From positions 1 to 64,000 of the forward strand of contig CAJFTO010000008.1 of NCBI GenBank assembly GCA_904419955.1: DNA of 64,000 nt, read 5' to 3'. Of the stretch, positions 1 to 8,426 are shown one piece after another. Each line of letters begins with the position of its first letter. Within the stretch, counting starts at the first letter, position 1. Below the pieces are notes generated by a model. It was not told the origin of the DNA. It saw only the letters and a program-made list of their open reading frames with translations, and did not search any database. Position numbers and translations under genes: made by a program. Source of the DNA: Candidatus Roslinia caecavium (GTDB taxonomy: Bacteria; Bacillota; Clostridia; Monoglobales; Monoglobaceae).

Positions 1-1034
<1,034 letters not shown>

Positions 1035-1153
1035 TTAGCTATGGTATCAGCATCGTCTGCAGCTAATTATAAATTTTACATTATACGGTCAGTCTACGAT
1101 GAGATAACAGTCGCCGCCTTTTACTAAAGTTTTAATTTTCTATATACAGATTT

Positions 1154-1182
1154 AGTATAAAATAAAACCATTTTAGTGTCAA
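1154..1182 (-). promoter_or_regulatory. Sigma-A promoter of proS
   Basis: On the minus strand TTGACA (1182-1177) and TATACT (1159-1154) are separated by exactly 17 nt. The expected transcript runs leftward into proS with a leader of about 135 nt that lacks a recognisable T-box. Confidence 0.7.
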
Positions 1183-1264
1183 GGCTTACCGGGTAATTTT
1201 AATAAATTTGTGCGCTGAGTTAAATTTAAAATACGTTTGAGATAATTAAAGCCGAACACATTTT

Positions 1265-1768
1265 TCAATCGTAAAAATAACGGTCGATATTTTTGGTAAG
1301 TTTAGACAGCGTTGCCATAAAAGCCGCGGCTTCGGACTCAGATAGACCGGACGTGAGGATGGTATTAAATTTTTTGACGAGACTCGCCGTTTTACGAGTC
1401 TTTTCGAAGCCTTTATCGGTTAACTTAAATCTTTTTATCCTGAGATCGAATTCGTCTGCAAATTTAACTATCATATCTGCATGGACGAGCTTACGCAGAA
1501 GGTCGCTTAAAGAAGGCTGGGCTATGCCTAGGGCTTGGACAAGTTCACTCTGCGAACTTAATGGATAGCAATACAGGAAGTACATGATTTGAGTTAATTT
1601 AAATTCCATATCGTCGGCGTCGATCTCGGATTTAAACGCGTTTTTCAAAAGCGAATTTAAGATAGATATTTTGAGCGCGGCGTTGTTTGTATTGTCTATA
1701 TTTGGACGCTTAGACCCGTTTGGATCAAAAGCGTCGGCGTTTAAAATATTTTTGGAGAGCTTTTCCAT
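1265..1768 (-). CDS. MarR-like winged-helix transcriptional regulator
   Basis: 167 residues. The middle region has the MarR order: an N-terminal helix region, LTQIMYFLYCYPLSSQSELVQALGI-like helix-turn-helix with a recognition helix around AQPSLSDLLRKL, a wing with DEFDLRIKRFKLTDKG, then C-terminal dimerisation helices ending DRYFYD. Such proteins are dimeric DNA-binding repressors or activators that often answer small phenolic or oxidant ligands; the ligand and targets here are unknown. The ATG at 1768 is preferred over the GTG at 1777 because the GGTGAT ribosome-site sequence sits just before the ATG. It stands alone between proS and a divergent gene at 1997, which could be its target, but that is only inference. 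The first 40 residues are atypical and match nothing I know. Confidence 0.72.
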   Translation of the reverse strand: MEKLSKNILNADAFDPNGSKRPNIDNTNNAALKISILNSLLKNAFKSEIDADDMEFKLTQIMYFLYCYPLSSQSELVQALGIAQPSLSDLLRKLVHADMIVKFADEFDLRIKRFKLTDKGFEKTRKTASLVKKFNTILTSGLSESEAAAFMATLSKLTKNIDRYFYD

Positions 1769-1919
1769 AGTTATCACCCGATAATTTTTGTATTTAAAAT
1801 ATTCAAATGCGTAGCCGCGTAAAAAATAATACCATAAATTTTAATATTTGAAAAGAAAAATATTCTAAAAGCGTCTGTGCGAAACGCAGCCGGGTTTTAG
1901 CGTAAGCCGCGTGATCCGC

Positions 1920-1948
1920 TTGACGCATAAATTAATTTTGTGTATACT
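1920..1948 (+). promoter_or_regulatory. Sigma-A promoter upstream of the zinc-ribbon gene
   Basis: TTGACG (1920-1925) and TATACT (1943-1948) with a 17-nt spacer, about 45 nt before the start codon at 1997. Confidence 0.65.
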
Positions 1949-1996
1949 GTTATCGGTATATTATGATTTATTTGGTTGCGGAGGAGGCGGCGGAGA

Positions 1997-2542
1997 ATGC
2001 GTTGCGGTAATTGCCGTAAAGAAATAGACGATACCTGTGGAGTTTGCCCGTTTTGCGGAGTTAAAATTTTAAATAATCAAGATATATTAATTTCTTCGGC
2101 CGGTTACAGAAACAGGATAATAAAGCGAACTTATTTTATATGCGTCCTATTTAACGCGGCGGTTTTTGTTTTGTATCTTTGCTTTATTTATCAACTGAAT
2201 TTGGCGTACGCGGCTCTCGGCGCCGGAGTATCGAATATATTGATCGTCGTCGTTTTAGCGACGATGGGTTTGTCGCTGCTTGCGGGGGCGGTTAAAATTT
2301 ATAGATCCAGATCCTATATCGAGGCGTTGCCCGACAGGCTCGAGGGGATAAATCATCTGCAGAACAGGCCGCCGTTCAGTAAGTTTGTTCTGCCGCTTGA
2401 ATCCGTTGACAGAGTCGCGGCGGAGCCGGGATTTATATTGATCTACTCGGGCGGCGAATTATATAAATGTATGGTCGAACCCGGAACGGAAATTTTATTC
2501 AAGAAGATCATAACGGATAAGCAAGAGTACGTAAAATTATAG
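1997..2542 (+). CDS. Zinc-ribbon membrane protein of unknown function
   Basis: 181 residues. It opens with a zinc ribbon of two CxxC knuckles (MRCGNCRKE, then CPFCG), followed by two hydrophobic segments (about residues 45-65 and 75-98, the second containing AALGAGVSNILIVVVLATMG) and a soluble C-terminal domain of about 80 residues ending KQEYVKL. The pattern fits a small membrane protein with a cytosolic metal-binding head. The ATG at 1997 is chosen over the TTG at 1976 because GGAGGAGG (1980-1987) lies 9 nt before it; the longer frame would simply translate the ribosome site into arginines. The next gene, a methyltransferase, starts 41 nt downstream and is probably co-transcribed. I do not recognise the family. 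Confidence 0.75.
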   Translation: MRCGNCRKEIDDTCGVCPFCGVKILNNQDILISSAGYRNRIIKRTYFICVLFNAAVFVLYLCFIYQLNLAYAALGAGVSNILIVVVLATMGLSLLAGAVKIYRSRSYIEALPDRLEGINHLQNRPPFSKFVLPLESVDRVAAEPGFILIYSGGELYKCMVEPGTEILFKKIITDKQEYVKL

Positions 2543-2583
2543 TTTAAGACGCAGTCGACGCGGATGGAAGAGGGGAGACGCCA

Positions 2584-3372
2584 ATGTCCGGAAATAATAA
2601 AATAGACGGAGGACGAGAATTTGACTGGAACAAAACGTCCGAGGATTATGCAAAGTACAGGGATATTTATCCGAACGAGTTTTACAATATTCTTTTGAGC
2701 AGGGGTCTGTGCGCAGACGGGCGGCACGTTTTAGACGTCGGTACGGGAACAGGAGTACTGCCGAGAGCGCTCTATAGGTTCGGCGCGGATTTTACCGGTA
2801 TCGATATATCAGAAAATCAGATAGAACAGGCTAAGAGGCTCGCCGCTGAAAACGGTATGGATATTGATTTTAAACGCGCTTCGGCCGAGAACACGGGTTT
2901 CGCCGACGCTTCGTTCGACGTTATTACCGCTTGTCAATGCTTCTTTTACTTCGATCACGACAGATTCGCCCGAGAGGCCGATAGGATGCTTAAAGACGGC
3001 GGAAAACTTGCGGTCCTATATATGGCGTGGCTCCCGTTTGAGGATAGGATAGCGGGTATGAGCGAGGAGCTGATATTAAAATATAATCCGTCGTGGAGCG
3101 GATGCGGCGAGACGCGCCGAGATATATCCATTCCCGAAGTTTATAACAGATATTTCGATTTGGAGGATACGGAAATACTCGACCTGCGTTTGCCATTTAC
3201 AAGAGAGAGTTGGAACGGACGTATAAAGGCGTGCCGCGGAACCGGAGCTTCGCTGAGCGCGGAGGAGCTTAAGGCGTTTGAGAGGGAACATTTAAAGGAG
3301 CTTGAAGATAACGCCCCCGAGGAATTTGAGATCCTTCATTACGCCGCCGCGGCGATATTGAGGAAAAAGTAA
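2584..3372 (+). CDS. Class I SAM-dependent methyltransferase
   Basis: 262 residues. Motif I is seen as VLDVGTGTGVLPRAL (about residues 50-64), the acidic end of beta-2 as GIDISENQ, and motif IV/post-I as FDVITACQCFFYF. This is a Rossmann-fold methyltransferase of the Methyltransf_11 type (UbiE-like); the substrate cannot be told. The ATG at 2584 has an AGGGGAG ribosome site. It follows the zinc-ribbon membrane gene closely and ends before a strong hairpin at 3409 shared with the convergent tre operon. Confidence 0.85.
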   Translation: MSGNNKIDGGREFDWNKTSEDYAKYRDIYPNEFYNILLSRGLCADGRHVLDVGTGTGVLPRALYRFGADFTGIDISENQIEQAKRLAAENGMDIDFKRASAENTGFADASFDVITACQCFFYFDHDRFAREADRMLKDGGKLAVLYMAWLPFEDRIAGMSEELILKYNPSWSGCGETRRDISIPEVYNRYFDLEDTEILDLRLPFTRESWNGRIKACRGTGASLSAEELKAFEREHLKELEDNAPEEFEILHYAAAAILRKK

Positions 3373-3408
3373 ATGCGGCAGAGTTAAAAATTGGCAGGCA
3401 AAATTATA

Positions 3409-3439
3409 CGGCGCGCGGACTGATATTATCCGCGCGCCG
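3409..3439. terminator. Bidirectional terminator between methyltransferase and treA
   Basis: An 11-bp perfect GC-rich stem (3409-3419 with 3429-3439, CGGCGCGCGGA) with a 9-nt loop lies between two convergent genes. The T tract is only moderate on either side (CTTTA on plus, TATAATTTT on minus). Confidence 0.7.
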
Positions 3440-3478
3440 CTTTAGCCGAGGCATGAACGCTGACAAAAACTATTATTG

Positions 3479-5098
3479 CTACGCTTTGTAATACGCTCTG
3501 ACTTCGTACGGAGCGAGGCGAGCTCCGGGGGCTTCGTAGTTGCATAAAAGCAGCTCGCCGCCCGAGTCTATGTCGTAGTCCAATTCGTCCGAGGAGAGAT
3601 TGCATATAACGTAGAGTTCTTCGTTTTCCAAAGCGCGCTTGTATACAAACAGCCGTTCGTCAGGCTCTTCCACCGGGATAAATTCGCCGTCGCTTATGAC
3701 AGAATATTCCTTTCTCAGAGCGATCAGCTTCTTATAAAAATCCAAGATCGAATCTGGCGAGGCGCTTTCGAGTTCGGCGTTTATCGATCTATAGTTTTTC
3801 GCCGGGGATATCCAGGGCTCGCCGGTCGTGAATCCGGCGTTTTTGCCTCCGTTCCACTGCACCGGAGTTCTTCCGTTGTCTCTTGATTTGGCGGCGAGTA
3901 TCTTTAGCGCTTCGCTCTCGGATACCCCGTTTGAAAGCATTATCTTATAATAATTAAGGCTCTCCACGTCTCTGTACTCGTCGATCGAGGTGAAACCTGC
4001 GTTGGTCATTCCGAATTCCTCGCCCTGGAAAATGTAAGGAGTTCCGCGCATCAGATGTATGACGGCGGCGAGAGCTTTGGCCGATTCCGCTCTGTATTTA
4101 ACGTCGTCTCCGAACCGGCTGACCGCTCTCGGCTGATCGTGGTTGCACCAGAATACCGCGTTCCAACCTCCGCCGTCCTGCATACCGACCTGCCATGATA
4201 CAAGCAGATCTTTTAGCTTTTTAAAATCCGGCTTCATAAGCGACCATTTGTTTCCGTTTGAATAATCGACTTTCAGGTGGTGGAAACTGAAACACATGGA
4301 CAGTTCTTTCTCGGCCGGGTTGGAATATCTGATACAATTATCTATAGAGGTAGAGGACATCTCTCCGACCGTCAGCATATCGGAAATGCCGCTATCTTGC
4401 ACAAGCTCTTTTAAAAATTCATGTATCCTGGGGCCGTCCGTATAGAACCTGCGCCCGTCGCCCTCGTAGTCGTCTTCGAACTTATCCGGTTTTGAGACCA
4501 GATTTATAACGTCGAATCTAAAGCCTTTTATCCCTTTATTTTTCCAAAACCTAAGGACGTCTTTAAGTTCCGCGCGAACTTCAGGATTGTTCCAGTTTAG
4601 ATCCGCTTGAGTTACGTCGAATAGATGGAGGTACCATTTTTTGAGTTTAGGAACGTATTCCCATGCGCTGCCGCCAAACTTGGATTCCCAATTGGTGGGC
4701 GGGGAGTCGGGTTTACCGTCTATGAAGTAATAGTAATCCATATACTTTTTGTCGCCTGTCAGCGCTTTTTGGAACCACTCGTGTTCGGTAGAGGTGTGGT
4801 TAAACACCATATCGAGCATCAAGCCTATTCCGCGTTTGTCGGCTTCGGATATGAGCTTTTCCAGATCCTGCATGGAGCCGAAGACCGGGTCTATATTTCT
4901 GTAATCCGAAACGTCGTAGCCGTTATCGTTTAAAGGCGAGCGGAAGAAGGGGGTTATCCAGATATAATCGACGCCAATCTCTTTTATATAATCGAGCTTT
5001 TCGATTATACCTCCGAGATCGCCGATACCGTCGCCGTTGGAATCTTTAAATGATTTGATATATATTTGATATACGCATGATTTCGAGAAGTTAACCAT
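3479..5098 (-). CDS. treA: Trehalose-6-phosphate hydrolase (phospho-alpha-1,1-glucosidase, GH13)
   Basis: 539 residues, the usual length for TreA/TreC. It splits imported trehalose-6-phosphate into glucose and glucose-6-phosphate in the cytosol. The GH13 barrel is intact: YQIYIKSFKDSNGDGIGDLGG at the start, catalytic nucleophile Asp196 in GFRFDVIN, acid/base Glu246 in TVGEMSST and transition-state Asp321 in CNHDQPR. The segment around FSFHHLKVDYSNGNKW and the GGGWNAVFWCNHDQPR stretch are closer to phospho-trehalases than to oligo-1,6-glucosidases. It follows treP on the same strand after a 247-nt gap, which fits an operon. The ATG at 5098 has an AAAGGAAA ribosome site. A separate oligo-1,6-glucosidase role is the main alternative, but the PTS neighbour argues for trehalose. 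Confidence 0.9.
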   Translation of the reverse strand: MVNFSKSCVYQIYIKSFKDSNGDGIGDLGGIIEKLDYIKEIGVDYIWITPFFRSPLNDNGYDVSDYRNIDPVFGSMQDLEKLISEADKRGIGLMLDMVFNHTSTEHEWFQKALTGDKKYMDYYYFIDGKPDSPPTNWESKFGGSAWEYVPKLKKWYLHLFDVTQADLNWNNPEVRAELKDVLRFWKNKGIKGFRFDVINLVSKPDKFEDDYEGDGRRFYTDGPRIHEFLKELVQDSGISDMLTVGEMSSTSIDNCIRYSNPAEKELSMCFSFHHLKVDYSNGNKWSLMKPDFKKLKDLLVSWQVGMQDGGGWNAVFWCNHDQPRAVSRFGDDVKYRAESAKALAAVIHLMRGTPYIFQGEEFGMTNAGFTSIDEYRDVESLNYYKIMLSNGVSESEALKILAAKSRDNGRTPVQWNGGKNAGFTTGEPWISPAKNYRSINAELESASPDSILDFYKKLIALRKEYSVISDGEFIPVEEPDERLFVYKRALENEELYVICNLSSDELDYDIDSGGELLLCNYEAPGARLAPYEVRAYYKA

Positions 5099-5345
5099 AA
5101 AGATTTTCCTTTCACTATTTTAATTATAAATCAAAGGCAAGTCAAAGATCTTAAAAACGAAGTTGAAGTAAAGTATCGAGGTATGCTGACGTTAATGAAA
5201 GCGATGCGTTTTATTCGCATGATCAAAAGCTTTATATACTCCAAAACCTCGCGAGGTTCTTTGACTCGCCCGTTATACTGCGCGCCGGGCTTTCTTGAAA
5301 CGGACGGACTAAGTCCTATCGGACCGGACGCGCGGTTTAACTATA

Positions 5346-7298
5346 TTATTCGCATACGGCTACGACGGTTTCGCCGACGACCGCTTGCATACCGGTTTTT
5401 AGCTTGACGCCGTTGGTATTGCCTTCGCCGGCTACGACCATCATCGTAACGGTCGGATGTCCCGCCGCTTTGATCTTTTCGGGATCGAAGGTTATCAGTT
5501 TATCTCCGGCTTTTACCCTCTGACCGTCCTCTACGTGGCAGTCAAAACCGTCGCCGTGCATGCTTACGGTATCTAAGCCTATGTGGAACAAAAGTTCTAC
5601 TCCGTTATCGAGCGTCATGCCGCAGGCGTGGAACGACCCCTGCATAACGTTGCAGATCTCGCCGTCCGCCGGGGCGGTTAAAACGTTGTTGGTAGGTTCT
5701 ATAGCAAGCCCGTCGCCGAGGATTTTTTCCGCGAATACCTGATCCGGAACGTCTTCGATTTTTATAACGTTACCGGATAAAAACGCTCTGATCTCGCCTT
5801 CTTTATAATCCTTGACCGCCGCGGTAACCGCTCCGCCCGGAGTAGTCGCAACGACGGGAACGTCTCCGCCTTCTAAAGAACCGGTCGCGGCCAATTTTCT
5901 CTTTCCGACTATCAGCGTAAGTATAAACGGAATTACTATAGCGACCAGCATACATATAGCGAATACCGGTATATACTGCGGGAGTATAGACAGAATTCCC
6001 GGGAGACCGCCGACGCCGATAGCCGCCGCTCTGACGCCTGACGCTACCGATATGACCGCCGCGACCGCCGAGCCGACCATCGCGCAGATAAACGGGAACA
6101 CGTACTTTAAGTTAACGCCGAACATCGCTGGTTCGGTAACTCCGAGATAACAGGAGATACAAGCGGGAATTGACACTTCCTTTGCCTTTGCGTCATTCTT
6201 CTGAAGAAATATCATTGCCAGAACCGCGCTACCCTGAGCTATGTTGGACAGAGCTATCATCGGCCAGAGATTGGTTCCGCCGAAATCGGAGATCAACTGC
6301 AGATCTATAGCGTTCGACATATGATGCAGGCCGGTTATAACAAGCGGCGCGTACAGGAAACCGAATACCGCGGCGAACAGCCAGTTAAACTTAGACGCAA
6401 GCCCCGCGTTAACAACGTTGGAAATCCAGCTGCCTATAGCCCAGCCGATAGGTCCGAGTACTGTGTGCGCGAGTATTACCGCGATAAGCAGAGAGAAGAA
6501 CGGAACTACGATCATCGATATGACCGAAGGACAGATTTTCCGGAGCCCTTTCTCGAGATAGACGAGCGTGAACCCGGCGAGTATTGCCGGCAGCACCTGC
6601 GCCTGATAGCCTATCATTTTAACTTGCGCGAAACCGAAATCCCATACTGGTATGTCGGAGGCGGCGGTGGTAGCGACGTCGTAAGCGTTCAAAAGCTGCG
6701 GCGATACCAATGTTATACCGAGTACGATACCGAGCATTTGGGTAGTTCCCATTTTCTTGGTGATCGACCATACGATACCGACGGGCAGGAAGTGGAAGAT
6801 AGCCTCGCCTATCAGCCACAGGAACGAATAGACCCCCGACCAGAACTGAGAAACCTCTATAAGGGTCTTCGTTCCGTCCTCGAGCATCTTGATTTCGCCG
6901 ATAACGTTTCTAAAGCCGAGGATAAGACCGCCGACGATGATCGCAGGAATAAGAGGAGCTAATATCTCGGCAAGATTAGACATCGCCTTCTGGACGATAT
7001 TTTGGTTCTGCTTGGCCGCCGCTTTGACCGCGTCCTTGGATACGCCGTCTATACCCGCGACCTCGGTAAAATCGTTATAATAACTGCTTACCGTGTTGCC
7101 GATTATTACTTGAAACTGCCCCGCCTGCGTAAACGTTCCCTTAACGGACGGCAGCTTTTCGATACCGGATACGTCGGCCTTTTTCGGGTCGTTTAATACA
7201 AAGCGCATTCTTGTCACGCAGTGCGACACGGCTCCGATATTCTCTTTTCCGCCAACGTACTCTAACAACTTTTTGCATTCATCGCTGTACTTTCCCAT
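5346..7298 (-). CDS. treP: PTS trehalose transporter, EIIBCA in one chain
   Basis: 650 residues. It imports trehalose through the membrane and phosphorylates it. The order is EIIB (about 1-90, with the phospho-cysteine in SHCVTRMRF), a linker, a ten-helix EIIC (about 105-470, with EILAPLIPAIIVGG and GLHHMSNAID), then a Crr-like EIIA (about 500-650, with the phospho-histidine near residue 572 in LLFHIGLDTVSM). The carried EIIA means no separate glucose-type EIIA is needed. Assignment to trehalose rests on similarity to the Glc-family trehalose/sucrose branch and on treA downstream; sucrose or a beta-glucoside is less likely. Start at ATG 7298 with AAAGGAGA ahead. It is driven by the promoter at 7381-7409 and flanked by three TACGTA palindromes. 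Confidence 0.9.
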   Translation of the reverse strand: MGKYSDECKKLLEYVGGKENIGAVSHCVTRMRFVLNDPKKADVSGIEKLPSVKGTFTQAGQFQVIIGNTVSSYYNDFTEVAGIDGVSKDAVKAAAKQNQNIVQKAMSNLAEILAPLIPAIIVGGLILGFRNVIGEIKMLEDGTKTLIEVSQFWSGVYSFLWLIGEAIFHFLPVGIVWSITKKMGTTQMLGIVLGITLVSPQLLNAYDVATTAASDIPVWDFGFAQVKMIGYQAQVLPAILAGFTLVYLEKGLRKICPSVISMIVVPFFSLLIAVILAHTVLGPIGWAIGSWISNVVNAGLASKFNWLFAAVFGFLYAPLVITGLHHMSNAIDLQLISDFGGTNLWPMIALSNIAQGSAVLAMIFLQKNDAKAKEVSIPACISCYLGVTEPAMFGVNLKYVFPFICAMVGSAVAAVISVASGVRAAAIGVGGLPGILSILPQYIPVFAICMLVAIVIPFILTLIVGKRKLAATGSLEGGDVPVVATTPGGAVTAAVKDYKEGEIRAFLSGNVIKIEDVPDQVFAEKILGDGLAIEPTNNVLTAPADGEICNVMQGSFHACGMTLDNGVELLFHIGLDTVSMHGDGFDCHVEDGQRVKAGDKLITFDPEKIKAAGHPTVTMMVVAGEGNTNGVKLKTGMQAVVGETVVAVCE

Positions 7299-7322
7299 AA
7301 AAATTCTCCTTTTATATTTAAG

Positions 7323-7400
7323 TTATACGTATAAAGTTTTGCATAATTGGTTATATATACGTATTATTTTAACTAAAACAATTTTAACATGTACGTATAT
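7323..7400. promoter_or_regulatory. Three phased TACGTA palindromes, candidate tre operators
   Basis: Palindromes are centred at 7328.5 (TTATACGTATAA, 7323-7334, perfect 12-mer), 7360.5 (ATACGTAT) and 7394.5 (ATGTACGTATAT). The centre-to-centre distances of 32 and 34 nt are close to three helical turns, and the third lies inside the spacer of the treP promoter. This is the expected layout for repression with looping or cooperative binding by a GntR- or LacI-type TreR; no treR gene is in the window, so the protein is inferred. Confidence 0.6.
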
Positions 7401-7409
7401 GGAGGTCAA
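7381..7409 (-). promoter_or_regulatory. Sigma-A promoter of treP-treA
   Basis: On the minus strand TTGACC (7409-7404) and TAAAAT (7386-7381) with a 17-nt spacer. A TACGTA palindrome fills much of the spacer, so a bound repressor would block polymerase directly. Confidence 0.65.
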
Positions 7410-7675
7410 TAAAAAACTGAAAATTTAAATGTAAAAAATAAACTTCAATTTTTGTTAGTTATGCACAATGATTTACTGTTTATTGAAATATAGCCGTTCC
7501 GAAAAATAATAGTATGCTTTATGTCGGCGCGGCTTTACCGTCATTATTTTATGATTTCATAATTTTTGCCGTCGTATGCAATTATATTTGCTAAAAGGCT
7601 GAATAATTTTTAGGCTTTTTAGGCAATATTAAGTAATAAGGGTTTGCCCGGATTTAAGATTATAAAACTTTCATC
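7410..7675. other. AT-rich divergent intergenic stretch between tre and ahp promoters
   Basis: Between the treP promoter and the ahpC promoter I see no gene and no clear hairpin with a T tract. The stretch is AT rich and has stops in all frames. Confidence 0.6.
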
Positions 7676-7704
7676 TTGACAACCAACGAAAAGTTTTGTA
7701 TACT
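7676..7704 (+). promoter_or_regulatory. Sigma-A promoter of ahpC-ahpF
   Basis: TTGACA (7676-7681) and TATACT (7699-7704) with a 17-nt spacer. Transcription would begin near 7711 and give a leader of about 150 nt. Confidence 0.75.
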
Positions 7705-7715
7705 GAATCTACTTG

Positions 7716-7731
7716 GTTAGCCATAGCTAAC
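7716..7731. promoter_or_regulatory. Palindromic operator at the ahpC start site
   Basis: GTTAGC and GCTAAC flank the four bases CATA, a perfect inverted repeat a few bases downstream of the expected start point. Placed there, a bound protein would block transcription. The half-sites resemble the DtxR/IdeR-type iron box (TTAGGTTAG...), so iron-linked control of peroxide defence is possible, but this is inference from similarity only. Confidence 0.55.
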
Positions 7732-7784
7732 TCTGTACAAAATCGATAGAATTCGGAAACACAAATTAATCAGTAAAGAATTAA

Positions 7785-7821
7785 GCGAGTCGATCGTTTG
7801 ATAAGAAGGCGATCGGTTCGC
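7785..7821 (+). promoter_or_regulatory. Stem-loop in the ahpC leader
   Basis: Two 12-nt arms (7785-7796 and 7810-7821) pair across a 13-nt loop with two G-U pairs. No T tract follows, so it is not a terminator; it may stabilise the 5' end of the message. Confidence 0.45.
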
Positions 7822-7859
7822 AAATTAAAATAAAAAATATAAATCAGGAGGAATTAAAA

Positions 7860-8423
7860 ATGTCTATGATCAATAAAGAGGTTAGCGAGTTTTCCGTTCA
7901 AGCTTATCAGAACGACGAGTTTAAAACGGTTGCAAAGGCGGATATTTTGGGAAAGTGGAGCGTGTTCTGTTTCTATCCGGCAGATTTTACTTTTGTTTGC
8001 CCGACCGAGCTTGAGGATTTAGCTGATAAGTACGATGATTTTAAGGCCGAGAACTGCGAGATCTACTCGGTATCCTGCGATACGCATTTTGTTCATAAGG
8101 CGTGGCACGATACCTCGGACAGGATCAAAAAGCTACGGTATCCTATGCTCGCCGATCCGACGCACGCGCTTGCGAAGGATTTCGAGGTTTATATAGAGGA
8201 GAGCGGTCTTGCGGAGAGGGGCAGTTTTATTGTAAATCCAGAGGGCAAGATCGTATCTTACGAAGTAGTCGAAGGAAACGTCGGACGCAACGCCGAGGAA
8301 CTGCTGCGCCGGGTGCGGGCGTGTAAATTCGTAGCGGAGCACGGCGGAGAAGTTTGCCCGGCTAAGTGGACTCCCGGGGCGGAAACGTTAAAGCCGAGTC
8401 TGGATCTGGTAGGACAGTTATAA
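7860..8423 (+). CDS. ahpC: Alkyl hydroperoxide reductase subunit C, typical 2-Cys peroxiredoxin
   Basis: 187 residues, the family length. It reduces hydrogen peroxide and organic peroxides in the cytosol. The peroxidatic Cys47 lies in DFTFVCPTELEDL and the resolving Cys166 in EVCPAKW; the C-terminal KPSLDLVGQL tail is the usual one. Start ATG 7860 is set by AGGAGG with 8 nt spacing. The reductase that recharges it starts 3 nt after its stop. Promoter, palindrome and leader hairpin stand upstream. Confidence 0.96.
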   Translation: MSMINKEVSEFSVQAYQNDEFKTVAKADILGKWSVFCFYPADFTFVCPTELEDLADKYDDFKAENCEIYSVSCDTHFVHKAWHDTSDRIKKLRYPMLADPTHALAKDFEVYIEESGLAERGSFIVNPEGKIVSYEVVEGNVGRNAEELLRRVRACKFVAEHGGEVCPAKWTPGAETLKPSLDLVGQL

Positions 8424-8426
8424 GCT

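Noticed and set aside
6321-6962. Open frame on the plus strand inside treP
   Set aside because: Shadow of the transporter gene; low-complexity Arg/Tyr-rich translation without a start signal.
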